Source: Dysgonomonas gadei ATCC BAA-286 (GTDB lineage Bacteria; Bacteroidota; Bacteroidia; Bacteroidales; Dysgonomonadaceae). Taken from it: a DNA stretch of 64,000 nt. Shown one piece after another: positions 19,881-26,999 of this stretch. The stretch's first letter is position 1. The number at the start of each line of letters is the position of its first letter. The notes below the pieces were generated by a model. The model was given only the letters and a program-made list of their open reading frames with translations. It was not told the DNA's origin and did no database searches. The stretch spans positions 933,026 through 997,025 of the forward strand of contig NZ_GL891979.1 of the NCBI RefSeq assembly GCF_000213555.1. The letters run 5' to 3'. Position numbers and translations under genes: made by a program.

Positions 19881-20597
19881 TCACTTCTTCCCTTTAAAAT
19901 TCTCGATGGCTTTCAGCAGACGGTCCAGTGGACGTATATCATAACGAAGGTCAAAACGTATATTATTAAAGTCCAGCTTGTTGACAACACGGGTAGTCGC
20001 ATTGTATTTCTTGGTATACGACTTGCCTACAAGACGATAAATATTATCGAGGTCTTTGGCCGGATGCTCCCTTGCTTGCGGATCGGAAGCATAGGGATCG
20101 AATCCCAGCTTATCTTTTATGAAGCGCCCTGTCAGCCGTTTGTCTATTTTCCTGAAGTGATTAGTCTCGGCCAGAAACCAGGCCTCTATTTCGTGTACAG
20201 CTATAATGACATCGAAATAATGAGCATCGTTCTTCAGCTTGTTTGGAAGAAAGCGCAACCCTTTTTCCAGCTTTTCCAAATCGTCTATCGGCAACGGATA
20301 CAGGTCGCGTAAGCCAATAATCATTTCATAACCGTTTTTTCGTAAAGTCTCCATATTGTCCAGTATTTCAGATTTCACACGGTTATCCGAACCACAATCG
20401 AAAATGAGCACTTCGTATTTCGGGTTACGCGAAAATGAAGAGTTCCGCACAATCTCTACTTTCGGGATATTCACTCCTCCGCGAAACTGTTTCTGTATAA
20501 TATTTATCTGTTGAGTTCCCAGAATTTCCTTTATCAAGCGATTAACGAAAATCTGCTCGGTCTGTCCTTCAACAAAAAAAGCAATCCGTTTCATCAA
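19881..20597 (-). CDS. DUF4276-like / TOPRIM-like protein, partner of the adjacent ATPase
   Basis: The 238-residue protein starts with FFVEGQTEQIF; the glutamate in EGxTE (Glu10, Glu14) matches the first acidic position of OLD-type TOPRIM folds and of DUF4276. Further motifs are IFDCGSDN (Asp67, Asp71), RDLYPLP (Asp98) and AVHEIEAWFLAE (His135, Glu136, Glu138), which fit DUF4276. Members of this superfamily (DUF4276, RloB/AbiLii, DUF4435 of PARIS) sit beside ABC-type ATPases and are suspected or shown nucleases. It overlaps the ATPase gene by ATGA, so the two are cotranslated and probably form a complex. Nuclease activity and a defence role are inferences; the fold assignment is by motif only. 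Confidence 0.75.
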   Translation of the reverse strand: MMKRIAFFVEGQTEQIFVNRLIKEILGTQQINIIQKQFRGGVNIPKVEIVRNSSFSRNPKYEVLIFDCGSDNRVKSEILDNMETLRKNGYEMIIGLRDLYPLPIDDLEKLEKGLRFLPNKLKNDAHYFDVIIAVHEIEAWFLAETNHFRKIDKRLTGRFIKDKLGFDPYASDPQAREHPAKDLDNIYRLVGKSYTKKYNATTRVVNKLDFNNIRFDLRYDIRPLDRLLKAIENFKGKK

Positions 20598-21733
20598 TCG
20601 TTATCTTCATCTATAACACCAAAGCCTTTCTTGAAAAAGTCCGTGGCAAGAAAATCAAAGTTATTCAGTCCTGTGTATTTAAAATCGTCGAAAGTATCTT
20701 TCGAATTGGTGTAATCGTAAAATATAGATTTACTACTCTCCCGCCCTATCACAGACCAGTAGCGAAGCGGTATCTGGTTCATAACCTGCCTGTCGTTGGA
20801 CGTCATAAAGAATTGCATATTCGATTTGTTGACTTTCTTAATAACCAGATCCATCATCTTCTTCGAACTTTCAAAGTCGAGGCCTTCGCCCATATCGTCG
20901 ATAAGCAGGCAAAGGGAAATATCGCTCAGCCGGGCATAACTTAACATAATGAACAAAGATAAGGCACGGAACATCCCCTGCGACATCTCACGCTGCGAGA
21001 TTGTATATTCCCCGTCTTCTTCAATAAAGATGCCAAAGCCACCACGTGTTTCCTTTATATCGATATTTGTGATTGAATAACCCAATTCCTGCATACCGGC
21101 TTTAACTTCCGATATAAATGTTTCGCCAAAAAGTTCCCGCCCCTTGTAGAATGTGTATATGAGTACATCCGGGTCGTCTATGTCATGATCGTCCCCATCT
21201 ATTTGGGTATAATCTTTTACCAGGCGATTCTTTTCCAACTGATTGGCAAACAGATAATTCTTTAATGATTCGCCCCATGATACAAGATTCGCGAAATAGG
21301 GTTTGCCTTCAGCATCGCACTGCGCTATGGCGATTTCGAAATCGGCTACTTCGAACGGAATATTTTCTCCCTGAGGGTTCAATAGTATCTTTTTTGACCT
21401 GTTCAGTAATACTTTATTATTGAGAGTCAATACCTCATCTGTTACTATTCTGTCCTTAAAGGTCAAAGAATACTTGTATTTATCATTATTGCCATTGGTA
21501 AATATCAGTTCGAACAATTCGGACGGACTGATCGCATATTTCAAATCTATTCTGCCCGATAGTAAATCGGCAATTTCACGGATAACATTCAATGTGCGGC
21601 TCTTACCCGAAGCATTCTTTCCGACCAATAGATTTATATTATTGAAATAAGCATAATCACCACCATTTCCCACAATGCACCATTCGCGGGGTTCTCCTAC
21701 ATAGCGGGTATATTTTAAAGCACTTAGTATCAT
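20594..21733 (-). CDS. ABC/OLD-type AAA ATPase (AAA_15/AAA_21-like)
   Basis: This 379-residue soluble protein has an OLD/RecF-like ATPase core. Walker A is GKNASGKS at 38-45, the ABC-signature-like stretch is SQREMSQGMFRAL near 246-257, and Walker B is LCLLIDDMGEGLD at 274-286. Two features are unusual: the residue after the Walker B aspartate is Asp280 rather than Glu, and the switch position reads TSND (Asn313) where TTHS-type sequences have His. The C-terminal TGLNNFDFLATDFF may be a partner-contact tail. It is first of a two-gene unit with the DUF4276-like gene, as in PARIS, RloAB or AbiL-type pairs. A defence or toxin role is inferred from gene pairing only. Confidence 0.8.
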   Translation of the reverse strand: MILSALKYTRYVGEPREWCIVGNGGDYAYFNNINLLVGKNASGKSRTLNVIREIADLLSGRIDLKYAISPSELFELIFTNGNNDKYKYSLTFKDRIVTDEVLTLNNKVLLNRSKKILLNPQGENIPFEVADFEIAIAQCDAEGKPYFANLVSWGESLKNYLFANQLEKNRLVKDYTQIDGDDHDIDDPDVLIYTFYKGRELFGETFISEVKAGMQELGYSITNIDIKETRGGFGIFIEEDGEYTISQREMSQGMFRALSLFIMLSYARLSDISLCLLIDDMGEGLDFESSKKMMDLVIKKVNKSNMQFFMTSNDRQVMNQIPLRYWSVIGRESSKSIFYDYTNSKDTFDDFKYTGLNNFDFLATDFFKKGFGVIDEDND

Positions 21734-21845
21734 CCTAGTAATAAATTTATATATTATGAATAAGCGTATAAGTAAAGCAAAGTATTTAATACAACATTAT
21801 TTAAACACAGCTAACTATCCCTCTCGCAGATGAAAAAATAATAAA

Positions 21846-21860
21846 AAGGTCTGTGACCTT
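21846..21860. repeat. Short palindrome, copy 2 of the AAGGTC family
   Basis: AAGGTC-TGT-GACCTT is a 6-bp perfect stem. Read on the minus strand it is followed by a T-rich run, so it could act as a weak terminator ahead of the ATPase/DUF4276 pair, or insulate that pair from the utilisation locus. Confidence 0.6.
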
Positions 21861-22019
21861 ATCTGCTGTTTCAGACTCAAATATACGTTTTTTTCAGTAA
21901 TCGGTGAATAAAAATCATTTACCTTATCATTATTACACGGTCATAACCGAGTCTCGCAAATTTCGAACAGGATAATCAACAATACAGGAAATTTTAAATT
22001 ACAAACTGTAATAATATAA

Positions 22020-22055
22020 ATGGAGTTATCTCTCCGACTTTTGAGACAACTCCAT
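22020..22055 (-). terminator. Probable terminator hairpin after the Gfo/Idh gene
   Basis: An 8-bp stem (ATGGAGTT with AACTCCAT), extended across a mismatch by GAGA/TCTC, lies just past the stop codon of the Gfo/Idh gene. The following minus-strand bases are AT-rich but lack a long T run, so efficiency is uncertain. Confidence 0.5.
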
Positions 22056-22077
22056 CTTATTATTTTGGTTGGATGAT

Positions 22078-23169
22078 TTACAATTTCACTCTCCTACCCG
22101 TCTTGCTGCTTTCTATGGCCGCATTGAGTATCTCTACAACTATAAGGTTATTTTCCAAAGAGGACAGATCGGTAGGCTTCACCTCTATTTCGCCACGTAC
22201 AGCGGCTTTGAGGTAATAGAAAGAATCGTTGTACGGTGCGGTCAACTTTTCGGCTACCATCTTATTTTCTTTCTTATCCGAATATACACGCATATCATTT
22301 GCATTATCCTGATATATATAGCCTTTATCACCATAGATATGCATATCCTTGCGGCTCATCGGCCAGTTCCACGAAGCCATGATAACGACTGTGGCATCGG
22401 GATACTCAAGCATTATAGTCGCATCATCGTCCACCTTGGGATAAACCTGCGGTTTCAGATGCTGTAATGTGGCGGATACGCTGACAGGCTTCCTGCCGCC
22501 CATCAACCATGTACTCAGATTTGCTCCATAACAACCGAAGTCTACAACAGCACCGCCTCCATTAAGCACGGGATCGGTAAGCCATCGGAGAAACTCCGGG
22601 CCGCAACCTATTTCTACAGGTCCCTGATGTCCGTCATACACATTTATACGCGATATCCGGCCAATCGCATTTTCATTCTTAATCAGATCGTAAGCTTTAT
22701 GATTGGCGGCATACCATGTTGTTTCATAGTTGGTAAGCACCATTATATTATGCTTGCGAGCCAGTTCTGCTATGCGTTTTGCCTGCTCTGTTGTGGTAGC
22801 GAGCGGTTTCTCTACCATTACGTGTATACCACGCGGTGCGCAGGCTTCGATTACACGCAGATGGTCATATATGCTTTCATAAACAATAACAGCTTCGGGC
22901 TTGGTTTTATCCAGCATTTCATCCAGATTCTCAAAGAATTTACTCTTGTCTACTTTTGCCCGTAAGGTCTTATTGTTCCAAAGTGAAGTATCTTTTTCTG
23001 CAATACCTACCACTTCGAAATCACCCCTGTCGAGGCGGGAAAGGACTTCCCATAAGTGTCCGTGCGAAAGACCTGCCACAGCAAGGCGGAGCGGTTTATC
23101 ATTTTGTGCAGATGCAATTGCGGATATAGCTGATAAAGCCATTATCAGAAGGATTTTAAATTGTTTCAT
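22078..23169 (-). CDS. Exported Gfo/Idh/MocA-family oxidoreductase
   Basis: Enzymes of this family oxidise or reduce sugars and related polyols with NAD(P). The 363-residue protein begins with a signal peptide (ending near residue 21, IASAQ), so it works in the periplasm, unlike classical cytoplasmic members. The Rossmann segment LRLAVAGLSHGHLWEV replaces the usual GxGxxG with G-x-S-H-G-H, and the catalytic-lysine motif VEKPLA is intact. In Bacteroidetes, exported members have been linked to redox-assisted glycoside cleavage through 3-keto intermediates; that role here is inference. It is the last gene of the utilisation locus and has its own TAnnTTTG promoter box at 23203-23210. Confidence 0.85.
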   Translation of the reverse strand: MKQFKILLIMALSAISAIASAQNDKPLRLAVAGLSHGHLWEVLSRLDRGDFEVVGIAEKDTSLWNNKTLRAKVDKSKFFENLDEMLDKTKPEAVIVYESIYDHLRVIEACAPRGIHVMVEKPLATTTEQAKRIAELARKHNIMVLTNYETTWYAANHKAYDLIKNENAIGRISRINVYDGHQGPVEIGCGPEFLRWLTDPVLNGGGAVVDFGCYGANLSTWLMGGRKPVSVSATLQHLKPQVYPKVDDDATIMLEYPDATVVIMASWNWPMSRKDMHIYGDKGYIYQDNANDMRVYSDKKENKMVAEKLTAPYNDSFYYLKAAVRGEIEVKPTDLSSLENNLIVVEILNAAIESSKTGRRVKL

Positions 23170-23202
23170 GGAATACTTATTTTGTTAAATAAATCAATTG
23201 AC

Positions 23203-23210
23203 CAAAGTTA
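23203..23210 (-). promoter_or_regulatory. Bacteroidetes -7 box for the Gfo/Idh gene
   Basis: The minus strand reads TAACTTTG, an exact TAnnTTTG match 33 bases before the start codon. It suggests the gene can be transcribed apart from the GH105 gene upstream, from which a MITE-like element separates it. Confidence 0.5.
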
Positions 23211-23300
23211 AAAAAAATAATAATTCCCAATCCTTCTTTTTATGGCTTTTATTCTGAAGAAAATGCATCAATATTTTCCATCCGCAATATTGTAAATATA

Positions 23301-23493
23301 AGAAGCTGTTTGAATTATACCGGAATAAATAAAAACAAATTTTTAACGACCTTTACCAGCCTCTGTTTGGCTGCTTTAAGCATCTTTTTAACCTTTTTCT
23401 CTTGGTTTAGCCCGCTAAACCTGCGATAAAAACGCTAAAAATCTATCTTAAATCAGCTCAAAACAGGCAGGTAATATAACTCAAACAGCTTCT
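23301..23493. mobile_element. MITE-like element, 193 bp, with 19-bp terminal inverted repeats
   Basis: The left end AGAAGCTGTTTGAATTATA and the reverse complement of the right end match at 18 of 19 positions. Near the centre, GGTTTAGC and GCTAAACC form a perfect 8-bp stem with a 2-base loop (23404-23421). The interior has no reading frame of note. A target duplication is not clear. The element sits in the 352-base gap between the GH105 and Gfo/Idh genes. Confidence 0.65.
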
Positions 23494-23521
23494 AAATTCA
23501 AGATATTACAATTTCCACTAC

Positions 23522-24625
23522 TCATTTCTTCATAAGAGCAACCGTACACCACAGATAAGGAGCCTGACCGTGAAAATCTCCCGCCAGGCGCGGACGATCG
23601 TAATAGTACTGCTTATCATTCTTCTTACCTGTACCGACACATACTTCAGTTACATTATTACGCTCGTCGATATACGGAATCATTGCCAGCCATGCTTTCC
23701 GGGCGGCAGGAGCATATTCTTTAGCATCCAGCCAGCCTTGTTTAACTCCTACTATAAAGGCATAGGTAAACATGGCAGATCCCGAGGTCTCAACCCAGCA
23801 GTCAGGCTCGTCGATCAATTGGTTCCACATGCCGCTAGGAGCCTGATATTTTTTCAAACTCTCCATCATTGTAAGATAGCCTTTCATTATACGTGGACGG
23901 TCTTTATGATCCGCAGGAAGATAACCAAGCAGATCGGCCATACCTACAGCCATCCAGCCATCTCCACGCCCCCAATAGTAAGGGACATCCGGTGCATGGT
24001 AGAAAAGTCCGTTAGGTCGCTGTATTTCTTCCAGATAGAGCACCATTTCCTTTGCCGCGCGGTCAATGTACTTGGAGTCTCCGGTCACTTTATACGCTTC
24101 GGCCTGTACAGAAGTTATCATATACATATCGTCGATCCACAAGCGTGTCTGCCACGAATAGCCTTTTTCCGCCCAGGCTTTTTCCGCCGGTTTTGCATTG
24201 GCCGGAACTTCCCATTGGGTATCGGCATAGGCCATACCCATATCCAGATAGCGTTTATCTTTTGTAATCTGATAAAGTTTAAGGGCTAATCCGCCAAACA
24301 TATTGTAATCGACATGATTCATAGGAGGCAACAGGACTTTCTCCCTTGTGAAGAAAGGTTCGAATCTCTCCTGCAGAAGTTTAATAAGTTTCTGATCTTT
24401 TGTTTGAAGGGCATAATCGAGAGCCCCTGTCCAGGTGCATACTTCGGCATAATGAATATACCTCCCCGCATAAAGGTCATGCCTGTCGTCTACAATATGA
24501 TATGCCAGGCGCTTCCCTACTTCTTCGGGAGTGAATCCTTTGGGAAAGTTAGTCAACTGGCTTTGCTGAGAGAATAAAAACTGGAATGGTAAAAGAAGCA
24601 ATAACGTAAATAATTTTCGAAACAT
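23522..24625 (-). CDS. Glycoside hydrolase family 105/88-like, unsaturated uronyl hydrolase
   Basis: Family 105 enzymes remove 4,5-unsaturated galacturonic or glucuronic acid from oligosaccharides made by polysaccharide lyases; some act on other uronates. The 367-residue protein has a signal peptide (cleavage after about residue 19, FLFSQ) and then an alpha/alpha-barrel sequence. The segment YYWGRGDGWMAVGMADLL near 225-242 carries the family's W-G-R-G-x-G-W motif and an aspartate. It lies 70 bases downstream of the FAD oxidoreductase gene on the same strand and is probably in one transcript with it. No polysaccharide lyase gene is visible in the window, so the unsaturated substrate would have to come from elsewhere, or the enzyme may use a different substrate. 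Confidence 0.82.
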   Translation of the reverse strand: MFRKLFTLLLLLPFQFLFSQQSQLTNFPKGFTPEEVGKRLAYHIVDDRHDLYAGRYIHYAEVCTWTGALDYALQTKDQKLIKLLQERFEPFFTREKVLLPPMNHVDYNMFGGLALKLYQITKDKRYLDMGMAYADTQWEVPANAKPAEKAWAEKGYSWQTRLWIDDMYMITSVQAEAYKVTGDSKYIDRAAKEMVLYLEEIQRPNGLFYHAPDVPYYWGRGDGWMAVGMADLLGYLPADHKDRPRIMKGYLTMMESLKKYQAPSGMWNQLIDEPDCWVETSGSAMFTYAFIVGVKQGWLDAKEYAPAARKAWLAMIPYIDERNNVTEVCVGTGKKNDKQYYYDRPRLAGDFHGQAPYLWCTVALMKK

Positions 24626-24695
24626 GATATTGATTTTTAGTTATAAAATAGCTACAAAAAAATGGTGTAAATAAAACTTAAACAGTCTCTAACAA

Positions 24696-26075
24696 TTATA
24701 ATAATTGCCCGACCTCTTTCAGGCGGCTCCTGAGTTTAGTAATATCAACATTATGAACATCGGGGGTCGTTGATTTAAAAATCTGTCCGGCAGCTACACC
24801 TGCAGCTTCTCCCGTAACCAGACATGGGGGCATTACCCGCAGACTGCCATGTGCATAATGGTCGGTAGAGATACAACGCCCCGCCACAAATACATTTTTA
24901 AGTCCTATCGGAAGAAGGCTTCTGAAAGGTATACCGTGCGATTCTCCTTTTCCATAGCGTTTATATTCTTTTGCATCGCTTTTATGTATATCTATATAAT
25001 AAGAGTTACGCCCGATACCATCCTCAAACTCTCTGCGTGCCTGCCAGTCTTCGACTGTAAAAGTATAATCGCATTTAATGCGGCGGCTTTCGCGAATACC
25101 CATCAAAGAGCCTGTGGTAGCGAGATAGGAAGCCGCGAATACTTTCGGTTCATACTCGGCCAGTCCTTCCTGAAACTGCCGGGCTATTTTACGGCCAACC
25201 ATCATTGCCGATGAGAGTGAGACCGGATTAGTACTATCCACCGTTACATGACCCGCATTAAAAGCCAGATATCCGGGCCCTGCATATTTGTCATTGATAT
25301 GACTATCCTTTATCAGATCGTATTTTCCCGACTTTAGCATTTCATGTATAGGGCCATCCTTCCTGCTGGTATGCACACTACCGATCAGCGAAAATTGATA
25401 CGGATCAATATTCGCCAGTGCGAAGCACAGCGTACCCTCCTGAACAGCACCCTTACCGTCGCCTGTATCAAATTTAGCTCCGGCCCATGCCGCTAGATCG
25501 CCATCGCCCGTACAGTCTATAAACAGTTTGGCTTTGTATGCGGTAAGCCCCGCCTTATTTCCCACAATGATAGCGTCGACCACTCCGTCCTGCTTCATTT
25601 CCACAGCAGCCATAGTAGTAAAGAACAGAACGGATACCCCTTCCGAAGTTACCAGATCGTCATACACCACTTTCAGGTATTCCGAGTTGATCGGAACCCA
25701 GTCATCTCCTTTTACGTGAGGAACTCCTTTTTTAGCTTCCAAGAATACCTTTTCCGCTATCCCTTTATAAATAATCTTTTCCTTATCCGTAAAAGGACAC
25801 CATGCATTCAACAGGCCGGAAGTCCCCATTCCTCCAAGAGCTCCGGTACCTTCTATCAGTAAAGTTTTCGCTCCTTCGCGTGCGGCAGCGGTGGCTGCAG
25901 CACATCCCGAAGGGCCACCTCCGACAACAATAACATCCCATTGATCGTCTACTTTTATACCCTCTTTCCGGGATATAGTCTGTGAGGATATTGTTTCCCC
26001 TGCCGATATACTGCTGCTTGCAATTGAAGCCAGTCCCAGCATGCCCGCATTACGTAAAAATTTTCTTCGTTCCAT
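24696..26075 (-). CDS. FAD-dependent oxidoreductase with twin-arginine signal (FAD_oxidored family)
   Basis: The 459-residue protein begins MERRKFLRNAGMLGLASIA, a twin-arginine (RRKFL) leader followed by a hydrophobic stretch, so it is probably exported folded with its cofactor. The FAD-binding Rossmann motif VVGGGPSGCAAATAAA lies at about 51-66, followed by the basic/acidic strand LLIEGTGALGGMGTSG. A second nucleotide-contact motif FIDCTGDGDLAAWAG lies near 187-200 and the C-terminal FVAGRCIST near 400. Such proteins are common in Bacteroidetes sugar-degradation loci, with mostly unknown substrates. It is probably cotranscribed with the GH105-like gene. Oxidation of a sugar or glycoside is a reasonable inference only. 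Confidence 0.82.
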   Translation of the reverse strand: MERRKFLRNAGMLGLASIASSSISAGETISSQTISRKEGIKVDDQWDVIVVGGGPSGCAAATAAAREGAKTLLIEGTGALGGMGTSGLLNAWCPFTDKEKIIYKGIAEKVFLEAKKGVPHVKGDDWVPINSEYLKVVYDDLVTSEGVSVLFFTTMAAVEMKQDGVVDAIIVGNKAGLTAYKAKLFIDCTGDGDLAAWAGAKFDTGDGKGAVQEGTLCFALANIDPYQFSLIGSVHTSRKDGPIHEMLKSGKYDLIKDSHINDKYAGPGYLAFNAGHVTVDSTNPVSLSSAMMVGRKIARQFQEGLAEYEPKVFAASYLATTGSLMGIRESRRIKCDYTFTVEDWQARREFEDGIGRNSYYIDIHKSDAKEYKRYGKGESHGIPFRSLLPIGLKNVFVAGRCISTDHYAHGSLRVMPPCLVTGEAAGVAAGQIFKSTTPDVHNVDITKLRSRLKEVGQLL

Positions 26076-26479
26076 ATATATTTATTATTTAAATTCTGTT
26101 TTTCATATTTAATCACACCGCAGAAAGTAACATATTCACATTTTCGAATCTACCAACATTTAACAATTTTTCGAGTCAAACTCTTATTAAATTAAACTTC
26201 ATTTACAATATATAGTTAAAAGGTAACAGAAGTAACAGAAAAATCAATTAATAATTAAGAATGAACAATTAATAATTTGATTGTTATACTGAGTGGAGCG
26301 AAGTATCTCGTCAGTTAACGATTAACAACTTGTATCCCGTGTCTTGTCTACTCGTATCTCATATAACTTCCAACTTATTACTTAAAACTCATTACTTGTT
26401 AAAAAGTAACACATGTAACACCTTTTTCATTATTATTCTAGTATCATGTCAACAAAAAAAATAACGTTTTATAATTAGT

Positions 26480-26569
26480 GGCTTGTTGTAGGGGTGAATT
26501 ATCATCCGCCCGCTTTAATAGCATCATTCCCATATTCGGGCGTAAAATATTACGCCCCTACAGCAAGTC
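26480..26569. repeat. GTAGGGGCG palindromic element, copy 1
   Basis: The left arm (26480-26512) contains TTGTAGGGG...CGCCCG and the right arm (26537-26569) contains CGGGCG...CGCCCCTACAGCAA; the two are imperfect inverted repeats of about 33 bases. Related copies lie at 26796-26864 and 57745-57834. Confidence 0.65.
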
Positions 26570-26618
26570 ATCAAACCCTCATTATAGCCTTGACGCAACT
26601 TAGTTACTTTTTCCATTC

Positions 26619-26688
26619 TTGCAGGGGGGCACTCTTGCACCTACCTCTCACTCGAGAAGGAGGTAAATACAAGATATAGCCCCTGCAA
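26619..26688. repeat. Palindromic element with TTGCAGGGG ends
   Basis: TTGCAGGGG (26619-26627) and CCCCTGCAA (26680-26688) are perfect 9-base inverted ends around a core with ACCTC and GAGGT. It has no reading frame. Confidence 0.5.
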
Positions 26689-26746
26689 AAATTTCTAAAA
26701 AGGTAACAAAGGTAACATCTTCGTTCCCGTTTTCTACTTGTCACTT

Positions 26747-26916
26747 CCGAGTTACAGGGCAAACGCATCAAATTATTCAACTTCTATCGAAGGCCTGTAG
26801 GGGCGTATTGCATACGCCCGCATAACAAAATATCACAACTGGGCGTATGCAATACGCCCCTATAGGAGGTTGAAAACAGCTTTATGAATTTTGATGCGTT
26901 TGCCCTATCCGAGTTA
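26747..26916. mobile_element. MITE-like element with flanking 8-bp direct repeat
   Basis: The terminal inverted repeat AGGGCAAACGCATCAAA is perfect over 17 bases (left 26756-26772, right 26890-26906). The copies of CCGAGTTA at 26747-26754 and 26909-26916 flank it within 1-2 bases and look like a target-site duplication. The core holds the palindrome TGTAGGGGCGTATTGCATACG / its inverse at 26796-26864. No transposase is encoded; it would need one supplied in trans. Confidence 0.7.
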
Positions 26917-26999
26917 ACCAGTATATTAAAATTTATTTCAAAGAACTATAAGTTAATACTATATAGATAAAGTGTTTTTCTAAAATCAGATTATATTCT

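Larger units (their letters stand above)
21734..22077. other. Intergenic region between the Gfo/Idh gene and the ATPase gene
   Basis: This AT-rich stretch of 344 bases holds the AAGGTC palindrome at 21846-21860, a hairpin at 22020-22055 that can end the Gfo/Idh transcript, and a near match to the -7 box (minus strand, ATACTTTG around 21775-21782) ahead of the ATPase start. No gene is visible. Confidence 0.6.
26076..26999. repeat. Repeat-dense intergenic region
   Basis: This stretch of 924 bases has no gene. It holds three GGTAACA-type direct repeats (26222-26237, 26406-26420, 26702-26717), a degenerate copy of the TGAGyGnAGcGAAGnATCTC repeat (26289-26310), three palindromic elements and a MITE-like element described separately. 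It splits the utilisation locus between the GH2 gene and the FAD oxidoreductase gene. Confidence 0.75.

Noticed and set aside
26494..26679. 61-residue frame in the repeat cluster
   Set aside because: It runs through two palindromic elements and has no family match or promoter; it is a by-product of the repeats.
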